A stretch of DNA of 15,138 nucleotides from DTYU01 sp040757355 (lineage in GTDB: Bacteria; Bacillota; Desulfotomaculia; Desulfotomaculales; Ammonificaceae), in the NCBI GenBank assembly GCA_040757355.1, contig JBFLWY010000050.1, positions 1 through 15,138 on the forward strand, read 5' to 3'. How positions within the stretch are numbered: the first letter of the stretch is position 1; each line of letters opens with the position of its first letter. Shown piece by piece: positions 1 to 7,500 of the stretch. A model generated the notes under the pieces. It saw only the letters and a program-made list of their open reading frames with translations. It was not told where the DNA came from and did no database searches. Position numbers and translations under genes: made by a program.

Positions 1-23
1 TTCGATTCCTGCCGGGCGCACCA
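1..23 (+). tRNA. 3' end of a tRNA, probably tRNA-Arg (truncated by window edge)
   Basis: The window opens with a T-loop (TTCGATT), the 3' T-stem strand CCTGC, the 3' acceptor strand CGGGCGC, discriminator A and an encoded CCA. The missing 5' acceptor strand would therefore read GCGCCCG, which is usual for bacterial tRNA-Arg. The anticodon lies outside the window, so the isotype is an inference. An intrinsic terminator follows directly. Confidence 0.85.
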
Positions 24-38
24 GAAAAAAACTAAGGA

Positions 39-71
39 ACCCGCGAGTACGATGACGCTTCGCGGGTTTTT
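39..71 (+). terminator. Rho-independent terminator after the tRNA
   Basis: An 8-bp perfect stem (ACCCGCGA at 39-46 with TCGCGGGT at 60-67) encloses a 13-nt loop. It runs into TTTTT, followed by a second T5 after GC. It ends the tRNA transcript and separates it from the converging spore-protein gene. Confidence 0.85.
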
Positions 72-114
72 GCTTTTTCGGTGCAGCGGTCGGTGGACCA
101 GACCCCGGGGCTGT

Positions 115-318
115 TTAGAACCTGTCAAAAAGGGACGGAGAAGCCTCAACAAGCTCGGTAACCGGTACTTCCAAGACGTTCCGGGCTTCGTCAAGTGTTC
201 TTACTATCGCCTTGTTACCTTTGGCGTTCAGGTTTTCAATCCAAACGGGAGAACCGTCAAAAAGAACCTTAATGGTCTCTTCGGACTGAATTATTTGCCG
301 GGCTCTTTCCAAATTCAT
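115..318 (-). CDS. sspH: H-type small acid-soluble spore protein (SspH family)
   Basis: This is a 67-aa protein beginning MNLERARQII and containing VLFDGSPVWIENLN and VPVTELVE. That is the pattern of the H-type SASP family (B. subtilis SspH is about 59 aa and starts MNxxRAKEI). These small proteins are made in the forespore and persist in the spore core; their exact role is less clear than that of alpha/beta SASPs. An upstream in-frame ATG at 384 would add 22 residues, but the ATG at 318 is preferred because the family homology starts exactly there and a GAGGGGG ribosome binding site sits about 9 nt upstream. The C-terminal tail EASPSLFDRF is a little longer than usual. The gene is monocistronic and converges on the tRNA terminator. 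I did not find a convincing forespore sigma-factor promoter by eye. Confidence 0.88.
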   Translation of the reverse strand: MNLERARQIIQSEETIKVLFDGSPVWIENLNAKGNKAIVRTLDEARNVLEVPVTELVEASPSLFDRF

Positions 319-694
319 TCCGCTAACCCCCTCACATAATAATGCTACGAATAGCCTTTCCCGATCCGACAGCGAAAATAACATCTATCCCGGTGTATAG
401 GAACATTTCGGGTACAAACCGGGTAACTGACTATACCCGTTTGGTTTTTAAAAGTACAGTTTTTAAAGTACGGAAGATTAATAACTTATAGCAGGAAAAC
501 AAGCGGCGGCTATATAAGAACTAGTAAAACATCCGTGAACACACAGACAAATAGCGGTAGAGACCCTCTACCTGCGTATCTTGGATTACCTGCCGCGCAC
601 ATTGGGATAAAACATGGTCACTTTAAAGCGTACCTCTGGCGAATGGAGTAACCGTGTAAGGTCTTTAAACACATGTGGGTCGGGAGACAAGATT
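319..694. other. Non-coding gap between sspH and the DUF72 gene, with hairpins and a short direct repeat
   Basis: Three structures are visible. First, a hairpin at 417-442 (AAAC-C-GGGTA paired with TACCC-GTTT, one bulged C) is followed by GGTTTTT and looks terminator-like on the + strand. Second, an imperfect tandem repeat lies at 444-457 and 459-471 (GTTTTTAAAAGTAC / GTTTTTAAAGTAC). Third, a perfect 7-bp hairpin GGTAGAG-ACC-CTCTACC lies at 556-572. No clear sigma-A promoter for the downstream gene was found. The stretch 614-694 is open in the DUF72 reading frame but encodes nothing resembling that family. Confidence 0.45.
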
Positions 695-1483
695 TTGAGC
701 GCGGAAATCATTGTCGGTACCTCCGGATACAGCTACGATGACTGGCGCGGCGCCTTTTACCCCCTGCGGCTCGCTAAAGAGAAGATGCTTGCTTTCTATG
801 CACGGGAATTCTCTTTTACCGAGCTTAACTCCACCTATTATTATATTCCTCCCCAGCGGGTCTTCGCACGGCTTGCGGAGAGGACGCCCGAGGGCTTCAT
901 TTTCACGGTAAAGGCCCACAAATCCTTAACCCACGAACGGGACGAGAATCCTAAGAGCAGTGCAGAAAAGTTCCTCCTGGCCGTCAAGCCTCTTTGCGAA
1001 GCAGAGAAGCTCGGCGCAGTACTGTTTCAATTCCCCTATTCCTTTCGGAAGTCTGAAAAGAGTACGGACTACCTGACGCGCCTCCGGGAGGCGTTTCCAC
1101 AAGTGCCCGCCGCAGTCGAATTCCGGCACGTGAGCTGGGTTGAGCAGTCGACTTACCAGCTCTTGCGTTCTCTCGAACTTGCGTATGTCTGTGTTGATGA
1201 ACCCCGGCTTTACGGTCTTGTTGGACCGGTTGCGGTGCGCACATCTTCTTTAGGCTACGTGCGTTTTCACGGTCGAAACGCGGCAAAGTGGTGGAAGTGC
1301 AAAGAACCCTGGGAGCGTTACGACTACTTGTATGACGAAAAGGAGCTTGCGGAATGGGTGCCCCGGGCGCATAATATCGCTCGCGGCGCCAACCGCGTCT
1401 TTATTGCGTTCAACAACCATCCGCGTGCTCAAGCCGTCTGCAACGCGCGTACCTTCAGAAATATGATCCAAGCCTCCTATTGA
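695..1483 (+). CDS. DUF72 (YecE-like) family protein
   Basis: The protein has 262 aa from the chosen start. It opens with IIVGTSGYSYDDWRGAFYP, the hallmark N-terminus of DUF72 proteins. The usual landmarks follow: FTELNSTYYYIPP, a FTVKAHKSLTHE segment, AVLFQFPYSF, AAVEFRHVSW, YVRFHGRN and a C-terminal VFIAFNNHPRAQA. The family folds as a TIM-like barrel; its biochemical role is unsettled, so I give no reaction. The reading frame extends upstream to an ATG at 614. I prefer the TTG at 695 because GGGAG lies 8 nt before it, the ATG at 614 has only a weak GGGAT, and the extra 27 residues are unlike the family. The gene stands alone and there is no sign of damage. Confidence 0.88.
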   Translation: MSAEIIVGTSGYSYDDWRGAFYPLRLAKEKMLAFYAREFSFTELNSTYYYIPPQRVFARLAERTPEGFIFTVKAHKSLTHERDENPKSSAEKFLLAVKPLCEAEKLGAVLFQFPYSFRKSEKSTDYLTRLREAFPQVPAAVEFRHVSWVEQSTYQLLRSLELAYVCVDEPRLYGLVGPVAVRTSSLGYVRFHGRNAAKWWKCKEPWERYDYLYDEKELAEWVPRAHNIARGANRVFIAFNNHPRAQAVCNARTFRNMIQASY

Positions 1484-1488
1484 CAAAC

Positions 1489-1510
1489 AAACGCGAGTCT
1501 GGCTGCGTTT
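1489..1510 (+). terminator. Weak candidate terminator after the DUF72 gene
   Basis: AAACGC (1489-1494) pairs with GCGTTT (1505-1510) around a 10-nt loop just past the stop codon. The T-run is only three bases and is followed by AAAT, so efficient termination is doubtful. Confidence 0.25.
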
Positions 1511-1649
1511 TAAATGTCGTGCTGCGTATTCATGGTTTTCCCTGAGTAACCCCAAAATTTTCGCGGCTACACCTCTAGGACTAATGATAATTTACGGAAA
1601 ACTTCGATTTTTCAAAGAATGTTAAAGCTTGTAATTTAATTAATGAGTC

Positions 1650-1734
1650 GGACTTAAGTCCTATCAAAATACAGACTTGGGTCCTTTTAAAAATGAGACT
1701 TTCACCCAAGGCTAAGTGGGCGATAAGTCTGTAT
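1650..1734 (+). promoter_or_regulatory. Structured 5' leader of the secreted-protein gene, possible attenuator or riboregulator
   Basis: A 10-bp perfect inverted repeat, ATACAGACTT (1669-1678) with AAGTCTGTAT (1725-1734), encloses a 46-nt loop. Inside the loop, GGGT (1679-1682) can pair with ACCC (1704-1707), while CCCA (1705-1708) can instead pair with TGGG (1717-1720). The two choices exclude each other. A palindrome GGACTTAAGTCC lies just upstream at 1650-1661, and the word GACTT recurs at 1651, 1674 and 1697, about 23 nt apart. The rest of 1511-1790 is AT-rich and shows no convincing promoter. It matches no riboswitch class that I can recognise by eye. Confidence 0.4.
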
Positions 1735-1790
1735 CGAGTTTTGTATAACTATGTAGAAACTAATTAAGCACGTGAAGGGGGGTGTCAGGG

Positions 1791-2300
1791 ATGAGGAAAC
1801 TGGCGGCTGTATTATGTGTTCTTCTCCTGATCCTGAGTTTGCCCGGTACAGCGCTGGCCGTTACGGACACCACTTCGGTCACCGGTGACATCGCAGAGTC
1901 AATCTCGCTCGACGCGCCGACATCCATTAACCTTGGGGCCCTCACAGTGAACGGGAATACGGAGAGTAGCCCCCAGACAATCACCGTATACGCAAATAAT
2001 TCCGATAAAACGGTTTCCCTGACGGTGAGAGACAACAACCAGGCAAGCAACATCGGAAAAATGATATCGGGCAGCAACGTTTTGACCGACCCGGTCAACG
2101 TAAAGGGCGGCGACCAGGCTTCTTATGTCGCCCTGCCTACTTCCGCCGGCAACACCGTCACGTTGGAGAGCGCGGGTACGGTTGCGTCCGGCCAGTTCCA
2201 GATCACCGACTTCACCGTAAGGCAGTACGTTTACTGGGCGGACAAGAACGCCAGCGGTTACAGCATAACCCTTTATTTTGAAGCCGCCTACACCAGTTAG
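1791..2300 (+). CDS. Secreted beta-rich surface protein of unrecognised family
   Basis: This 169-aa protein has a classical signal peptide: MRKLAAV, a leucine-rich core, then GTALA as the likely cleavage site near residues 20-22. The mature part is rich in T, S, V, N and G and has alternating beta-strand patterning (SISLDAPTSINLGALTV, QTITVYANN, KTVSLTVRD). It ends in an aromatic motif, VYWADKNASGYSITLYFEAAY. It has no cysteines, no membrane anchor, no LPXTG and no SLH domain. The pattern recalls WxL-like or other wall-associated beta-sandwich domains, but I cannot assign a family. The ATG at 1791 is chosen over the GTG at 1782 because AGGGGGG ends at 1782, about 8 nt upstream of the ATG. It probably acts outside the cell or on the cell surface. 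A long structured leader precedes it and remnants of a similar gene follow. Confidence 0.7.
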   Translation: MRKLAAVLCVLLLILSLPGTALAVTDTTSVTGDIAESISLDAPTSINLGALTVNGNTESSPQTITVYANNSDKTVSLTVRDNNQASNIGKMISGSNVLTDPVNVKGGDQASYVALPTSAGNTVTLESAGTVASGQFQITDFTVRQYVYWADKNASGYSITLYFEAAYTS

Positions 2301-2474
2301 CCAAGGCGGCTTCGGATTAAGTGTGCCCGTGGACCCGACGGTTATTTTGGTGCCGGGCGGCTCCACCAAAACCGGCACCCTTACTATTTGGTCGCCAAGC
2401 CCAATCTGCCTCGACCCCGGTAATGGCGATTGGCCGCAGGCGGACCTTTGTGCACTTGGTAAGGGGATAGGAAG
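2301..2474 (+). pseudogene. Possible remnant of a second secreted beta-sandwich protein (no start codon)
   Basis: Directly after the preceding stop codon, another frame stays open and encodes GLSVPVDPTVILVPGGSTKT followed by GTLTIWSPSP. This resembles the opening of an extracellular beta-sandwich domain (compare V-x-P-x-x-x-x-L-x-P-G-x-S patterns). It has no ribosome binding site or start of its own in this frame and runs into the out-of-frame signal-peptide gene at 2475. It is either a decayed duplicate of the upstream gene or chance; the protein-like composition favours the former. Confidence 0.35.
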
Positions 2475-2638
2475 ATGCTTCACAGACTTTCCTTTTTTTG
2501 CTCCTTGTCTCATTCGTGTTTGCCATTGGGACATACCTTCCGGACACAGCTTACGCTGGTTTAAGCGTCGGCGGCGCTGATGTCGGTAAGGTTGCTGTCT
2601 TTAACAGTCAGTTTACTAATGCTGGACACTGCGACTGA
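2475..2638 (+). pseudogene. Signal-peptide gene broken by one base in a T7 run (frameshift, possible slippage)
   Basis: ATG at 2475 has AAGGGG 8 nt upstream and begins MLHRLSFF. It then reaches T7 (2493-2499) and, in the written frame, continues as non-hydrophobic CSLSHSCL to a stop near 2562. One extra T, or a -1 slip on TTTTTTT, joins it to LLLVSFVFAIG, then DTAYA and GLSVGGADVGKVAVFNSQ, ending at TGA 2636-2638. The joined 54-aa product is a textbook signal peptide cut after AYA plus a short mature segment. Translation signals and signal peptide are both intact. The break may be a phase-variable tract, programmed or transcriptional slippage, a recent pseudogene, or a sequencing error. The mature part is too short for a full domain, so C-terminal truncation is also likely. 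Confidence 0.5.
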
Positions 2639-2672
2639 GGTTTGTCATGACCCTTACGGTTTTTTTCGCCGG

Positions 2673-3512
2673 CTACCTTGGGGGAGGTCCGGGTCGCTTC
2701 ACTACGCGCTGCACGATTCCCAAAATCTTGTCTTCGGGCCCGAGCGGTATGTCGGGGTATGCGCGGTCGGGGTTGTTGGCGCGCAAAATGTAGCGTCCGT
2801 CTTCATTAAGTAGGTGCTTGACGGTGACTTCCTGGCCCTCCAGCAAGGCGACCACCGTATCCCCGTGGTTGCCTGTGGCGGCCTGTTTCACCCAAACGAT
2901 ATCGCCGGGTGCGATCCCGGCGCCCACCATACTGTCCCCGTCAACCGTCAGGGCATAGTCCACGTTCACGTCGTGGGAAACACCGGTGTAGCCGAGCGCC
3001 TCTTCGAGCGCCAGGCGCGGCTGCCCGGCCCTGATGCTGCCGATGACCGGTACTCTTTTCAGGTCGTAGAGCGGCACCGCGCGGGGCGGGAGCCGGTGCG
3101 GCCGGCCCAGTTTTTTCCTTTGGGCTGCCAGGTGCCGCAGGAAAGCGACCTCGCGGCGGGCCTCTATGAGCGCCGGTCCCGTTCCGGCATTCCCGGCTTC
3201 GGCCTGCCGCGACGCCTCCCTGGCTGCTCTTCTATACCGGTCCTCCGCGGCTGCGAGGCGCCTTTCCAGTTCTTTTGCGGGTGGAACGGCCAGGGCCACC
3301 AGTTCGCTGAGGTCGGTGTCGAATACCTCGGCCAGCACGAAAAGGTCATCGATATCAGGCATTCTTTTGGCCTGTTCCCACGACTGTATCGTTGAGGGCG
3401 CTTTTCCGATTTTAGCGGAGAGTTCCCGGTAAGACATGCCGCTGGACAGCCGCTTGGCTGCCAGGAACCGCCCTAGGGCTATGCTTCCGGTATTCTTCCT
3501 TTCTGCCGCCAT
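2673..3512 (-). CDS. XRE-family transcriptional repressor with S24 self-cleavage domain (LexA/CI-like)
   Basis: The protein has 279 aa. Residues 12-66 form a Cro/CI helix-turn-helix (MSYRELSAKIGKAPSTIQSW). Residues about 78-135 are Arg/Ala/Glu-rich and probably a coiled-coil linker. Residues about 150-272 are a peptidase S24 domain: the Ala162-Gly163 cleavage bond in SIRAGQPRLA, nucleophile Ser194 in DGDSMVGAGI, and general base Lys232 in EVTVKHLL. All parts needed for RecA-stimulated autoproteolysis are therefore present, as in LexA and phage CI. The start is supported by AAAGG about 6 nt before the ATG. The gene is divergent from the little-finger/DUF6504/dnaE operon, with 232 bp between the start codons. 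That gap carries two palindromic operators. I infer it represses that operon, and perhaps itself, until DNA damage. No phage genes are nearby, which argues against a prophage repressor. Confidence 0.9.
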   Translation of the reverse strand: MAAERKNTGSIALGRFLAAKRLSSGMSYRELSAKIGKAPSTIQSWEQAKRMPDIDDLFVLAEVFDTDLSELVALAVPPAKELERRLAAAEDRYRRAAREASRQAEAGNAGTGPALIEARREVAFLRHLAAQRKKLGRPHRLPPRAVPLYDLKRVPVIGSIRAGQPRLALEEALGYTGVSHDVNVDYALTVDGDSMVGAGIAPGDIVWVKQAATGNHGDTVVALLEGQEVTVKHLLNEDGRYILRANNPDRAYPDIPLGPEDKILGIVQRVVKRPGPPPR

Positions 3513-3615
3513 GTCGAACCTTTCCTTTCAGTTTAGGTTTGCGGTCCCGGCTCGTGAGCCTATTGGGGCCGCTGCGTTGGATACCGGACCACAGGGCTTA
3601 TTTTTTGCGAACGGG

Positions 3616-3645
3616 TTGACGCAGTGTCCACCAATGGTGTACAAT
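3616..3645 (+). promoter_or_regulatory. Sigma-A promoter P1 for the polymerase operon
   Basis: TTGACG (3616-3621), an 18-bp spacer and TACAAT (3640-3645) make a good vegetative promoter pointing at the operon, with a start point predicted near 3652. The spacer and the -10 box are covered by a palindromic operator, so a bound repressor would exclude RNA polymerase. Confidence 0.75.
3625..3643. promoter_or_regulatory. Operator O1, palindrome overlapping the P1 -10 box
   Basis: TGTCCACCAATGGTGTACA is a 19-bp inverted repeat centred on A3634; the 9-bp arms match at 8 of 9 positions. It shares a CACC-N3-GGTG core with O2, 78 bp downstream. It is not the Bacillus LexA box (GAAC-N4-GTTC). The likely ligand is the adjacent XRE-S24 repressor; that link is inference. 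Confidence 0.65.
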
Positions 3646-3693
3646 ATGAATACCTGTTCCAGGCAGAGCATTCAGGGAAACTTTTCATAAAGA

Positions 3694-3723
3694 TTATATT
3701 CTATTTCACCGATGGTGTAAAAT
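3694..3723 (+). promoter_or_regulatory. Operator O2 and weak promoter P2
   Basis: The palindrome at 3703-3721 (TTTCACCGATGGTGTAAA at 3704-3721) repeats the O1 core, and 14 of 16 bases match between 3631-3646 and 3709-3724. TAAAAT at 3718-3723 is a good -10 box in the same position relative to the operator as at P1. The equivalent -35 (TTATAT, 3694-3699) is poor. A transcript from P2 would start near 3730, right at the ribosome binding site AGAGGT (3731-3736). Confidence 0.55.
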
Positions 3724-3744
3724 ACTTTTTAGAGGTCAAATGCG

Positions 3745-4248
3745 GTGCAAACCGGGTTAGGCGGGAAGCAGTCTCTATCGGTTCGTAAGGTTTTGGGCGG
3801 GATCGTTGAGCAGGAGGCGCTGGTGAACGCCTGCCGGGAGCTGGCCGCTTCACTAGCGCGTGAGCTGGGGGACAGGGGCCTTGTCTACCAGGAAGTCCTC
3901 CTGGAGGTCGAAACGGAGGATGGCACCCTGAGTGCCGCCGGTCGCTTCGCCAGGCACCAGTCAGCGGCGAACCTCCACATCCATCTCGAGCGGATGGTTT
4001 CCCGGCTGTGCGTCCCGGCTCCGGCGGAAGGACTCGTGGTTGCTGCTGCGGGACTGGCGCGTGGCGCGGCGGAGCAGTTGACCCTTTTTGACGGCAGGGA
4101 TCCCCTGCGGGAGTTCCGGCTCCAAAGGGCACGCGAGGAAGTAAACCGGAAATACGCCCTGATCCAACCGGCCGCGTTAGGGGTTGACCGGCGGGAGCGG
4201 ATGCTTTCTTTTTACGACCCGTTCCGCATCAAGCGCGGCGGCGGTTGA
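3745..4248 (+). CDS. Stand-alone Y-family polymerase little-finger domain with beta-clamp motif (ImuB-like adaptor)
   Basis: This 167-aa protein matches only the C-terminal little-finger domain of Y-family polymerases (Pol IV/V, YqjH, ImuB). Its parts are an SVRKVL linker strand, helix VEQEALVNACRELAASLARE, strand EVLLEVETEDG, the F-x-R-H-x-S-A-A-N-L helix, a VVAAAGL strand, and then QLTLF at residues 111-115, the beta-clamp binding pentapeptide. A charged tail follows (REFRLQRAREEVNRKY). The palm, fingers and thumb, with all catalytic carboxylates, are absent. GTG at 3745 has AGAGGT 8 nt upstream, and the sequence before it is promoter/operator DNA, so this is a defined short gene and not a piece of a longer frame. 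Its stop overlaps the DUF6504 region and DnaE follows. By analogy with catalytically dead ImuB, I infer that it links DnaE to the clamp. It could instead be an ancient deletion product. Confidence 0.75.
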   Translation: MQTGLGGKQSLSVRKVLGGIVEQEALVNACRELAASLARELGDRGLVYQEVLLEVETEDGTLSAAGRFARHQSAANLHIHLERMVSRLCVPAPAEGLVVAAAGLARGAAEQLTLFDGRDPLREFRLQRAREEVNRKYALIQPAALGVDRRERMLSFYDPFRIKRGGG

Positions 4249-4253
4249 AAATA

Positions 4254-4520
4254 ATGAGTGTTTTCGGAGGTGGAAGCATAAAGTCCCCGGCAGGAAAGAT
4301 CGAAGTCGTTGCGGAAGGCGGCGTTCCCCGTTCTTTCGGGTGGCGCGGCAGGCGTTACGCCGTCCGGGACGTGCTGGAAAGGTGGAAGGATACCGGCCGG
4401 TGGTGGAAAGGCGAGGCGCCGAAGCTCTTCTTCCGGGTCGAGACCGCCGGGGGCGGCCTTTGGGAGATTTACCTGGATACGGATCAGAATACGTGGTTTC
4501 TTTACAAGATTTACGACTGA
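4254..4520 (+). CDS. DUF6504-like small protein of the mutasome operon
   Basis: The protein has 88 aa. The core GWRGRRYAVRDVLERW, a WW pair, FFRVET and a C-terminal LWEIYLDTDQNTWFLYKIYD match the DUF6504 pattern. As I recall, DUF6504 proteins are commonly encoded beside Y-family polymerase and DnaE2 genes, notably in Actinobacteria. The function is unknown. Position and composition suggest a small accessory of the translesion machinery. The start is uncertain: TTG at 4245 overlaps the preceding stop codon (translational coupling), ATG at 4254 is the first ATG, and a strong GGAGGTGG at 4266-4273 sits inside the frame before a non-standard ATA. I use ATG 4254. The gap to dnaE is 27 bp. Confidence 0.72.
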   Translation: MSVFGGGSIKSPAGKIEVVAEGGVPRSFGWRGRRYAVRDVLERWKDTGRWWKGEAPKLFFRVETAGGGLWEIYLDTDQNTWFLYKIYD

Positions 4521-4547
4521 AAAATCTCGACCACCGGGGGGTTGAGG

Positions 4548-7500
4548 ATGGGCGGGAAGGCCTTCGTTCACCTGCACGTGCACTCCCCCTTCTCTTTCCT
4601 TGACGGCGCCAGCGCCGTCACCGACCTGGTGGCGGCGGCTGCGGCGATGGATATGCCGGCCCTGGCCCTCACCGACCACAACAACGTCAGCGCCGCGGTC
4701 CGGTTCGCCCGCGCGGCAAGAGACGCCGGTATCAAACCGATCCAGGGGGCGGAGGTGACGGTGGCCGGCGGCTATCACCTTACGCTGCTGGCCAGGGACG
4801 CGAAGGGGTACGCAAATCTCTGCCGGGTGCTTACGCGTGCCCATCTCGGCAGCCCGCGCGGCAAACCCTGCTGCGCGTGGGACGACCTGGAGGAGCACCG
4901 TGACAACCTGATCGTGTTGTCGGGCTGCCGGCGGGGAGAGATCCCATCTCTCATCCTCAGACGCAGGTATGGGGAAGCTAAGCGTGCGGCCCGGCGCTGT
5001 TTGAGTTTGTGGGGTAAGGGATTTTACCTGGAACTGCAGGACGCGCTGCTGCCCGGCAACCGCTTTTTGAACAACCGGCTGCTCGAACTGGGGCGAACGC
5101 TAAGCATCCCGGTTGTGGCGACGAACAACGTACACTATGCGCGTCCAGAAGACTTTCCGGTTCACGACTTGCTTGCCTGCGTACGGCTGCACATTTCCCT
5201 GGAGGAAGTCCACCCCGAGCGTCCCCTGAACGGTGAAAACTACCTGAAAAGCCAGGATGCGATGTACGCCCTCTTTTCATGGTGCCCGGAGGCGCTGCGA
5301 AAGACCGTGGAGATAGCCGAAATGTGTGAACCGGCGCTTACGGACGAGAAGCGCTACCCGGAGTTCCCCATGCCGGATGAGCGGTCTCCGGACGCCTTCC
5401 TGCGGGAACTCGTATATCAAGGCGCAACGGAGCGCTACGGCTGCCTTACCCCGGAGGTGCGGGAGAGGCTCGATAAGGAGCTGGGAGTGATCGCCCGCCT
5501 CGGCTACGCGGACTACTTCCTCGTCATCTGGGATATGATCAACTACGCCCGGGCGAAAGGCATCCGCTGCGCCGGGCGCGGCTCGGCCGGGGCCAGCGCG
5601 GTCGCATACTGCCTTTACCTTACGGAAGTCGACCCTGTCGCCCGCCGTTTGGCTTTCGAGCGTTTTTTGAGCCTCGAGCGGGCGGAGAAGCCCGACATCG
5701 ATATCGATTTCGATTCCCGCTACCGGGACGAGGTGTCGCAGTACGTTTACCGGAAGTACGGCGAGGAAAGGGTGGCCGTCGTAGCCACCTACTCCACCTT
5801 TCAGGTCCGGTCCGCCGTGCGGGACCTCGGCAAGGCGATGGGTTATAAGGCAGAAGAGACAGACGCGCTGGCCAAGAGCATGCCCTTTATCAGAGCGGAC
5901 CGGATCGTCGAATCCCTGGAGCTTTTCCCCGAACTCCGGCGCGGCCCCTGGCGGAGGGAGCGGTACCGGCCCCTTTTTGATTTCTGTGCCCGCGTCGCCG
6001 GCTTTCCCCGCTTTCTCGGCACCCACCTGGGGGGACTGATCGTGAGCGGCGCCCCCGTCACTAATGTTACGCCGCTGCAGCTTGCCGCCAGAGGAGTGCG
6101 GATCGCCCAGTTTGACCGGGACGATGTGGAGGACTTAAACCTGGTAAAGCTCGACCTGCTGTCCCTCAGGACCCTGAGCGTCTTGGAGGATGCGGCCGAA
6201 GCGATTTCCGCCGTCAGCCCCGGCTTCAGCTACGAAAAACTGCCTCTCGACGATGCGGCGACTTACCGGCTCCTCAACCAGGGCCGGACCGTAGGAATTT
6301 TTCAGCTCGAGAGCCCCGCGCAGCGGGCGCTGCAGGCGAGGCTCAACGCCGCAAACATCGAAGATATCGTGGCCAGCGTGGCCCTGATCCGGCCGGGCCC
6401 GATTAAAGGAAACATGGTGGATCCCTTCGTGGCGCGCCGGCAGGGGCGGGAACCGGTGACGTACCTCCACCCGAAACTGGTGCCGATTCTGGAGAAGACT
6501 TACGGGGTGGTTCTTTTTCAGGAGCAGGTGATCGCAATAGCCACAGAGTTGGCCGGTTTCACACCGGGAGAAGCCGACAGGCTGCGCCGGCTGATGACCC
6601 ACGCCCGCTCGCACCGGGAGATGCGGTCCCTCGGCGAGGAGTTTGTCCGCCGGGCGGTGGCGAAGGGCGTTGACGAGAAGACGGCCGGGGAGGTTTTTGC
6701 CTGCCTCGAGGGCTACGCCAGTTACGGTTTCTGCGAGGCGCACGCCGCCGCTTTCGCCACCACGTCTTACTGGACTGCTTATCTCTCCACGCACCATCCG
6801 GTTTACTTTTACACTGCTCTCCTCAACCACCAGCCCATGGGGTTTTACTCACCGGCCACGCTGGCTAACGAAGCCCGGTCCAGGGGGATCAGGTTCCTGC
6901 CGCCGGAGGTCAACACGAGCGGGGAAAAGTTTACCGTCGAAAACGGGGCGATCCGCATCCCCCTGACCCGGGTTAAAGAAATGAGCCGGCCCGCGCTGGA
7001 ATCCATTATCCGGGCGCGTTCCCGGGGGCCGTTTTTCTCGCTCGCTGACTTTTACTCCCGCACACGGGTAGAAAAAGACGTGCTGAAAAACCTGATCCTC
7101 TGCGGGGCCTTTGACGCCCTGCACTCCAACAGGCGGGAGCTTTTAGCCTGGCTGCCGGAAGTCCTTGCGATGTCTTCCCGTCAAAAAGCGCTGGACTTCG
7201 GCCCGCCCGCCGGGCTGGCGGACTTTTCGCCCGTAGAGAAGTACGCGCTGGAATACCATATCCTCGAGATGGACATCGACAGGCATTACATGAGCTTCCG
7301 GCGCGGTGAATTGCGCAAGGAGGGGTACCTTACCAGCCGGCAACTGCGCGGCCTCCGTCACGGAACGTGGGTGAAGACGGCCGGCCTTCCTGTAAGACCG
7401 CACCGCCCTCCCACCAAAAGCGGCAGGATCGTTGTGTTTTTATCTATCGAGGACGAGACCGGGCTGATCGATATTACCGTTTTCGAAGATGTTTACCAGC

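Noticed and set aside
614..694. ATG-initiated 27-residue N-terminal extension of the DUF72 protein
   Set aside because: The ribosome binding site is poor, the sequence is unlike the family N-terminus, and a TTG with GGGAG at proper distance occurs immediately before the conserved VGTSG motif.
1650..1734. Cyclic di-GMP, fluoride or cobalamin riboswitch
   Set aside because: The diagnostic conserved words of these classes are not present; only generic competing stems are visible.
2814..3395. Long + strand open frame of about 190 codons opposite the S24 repressor
   Set aside because: It is a shadow of the repressor gene: composition is abnormal and it lacks a ribosome binding site, whereas the minus strand encodes a complete HTH-S24 protein.
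2673..3512. Prophage CI repressor marking an integrated phage
   Set aside because: No integrase, Cro, structural or lysis genes are adjacent; the divergent operon encodes repair polymerase functions.
4212..6830. Several minus-strand open frames of 200-250 codons across dnaE2
   Set aside because: They are GC-driven antisense shadows of a clear C-family polymerase, with low-complexity R/P/G-rich translations and no start signals.
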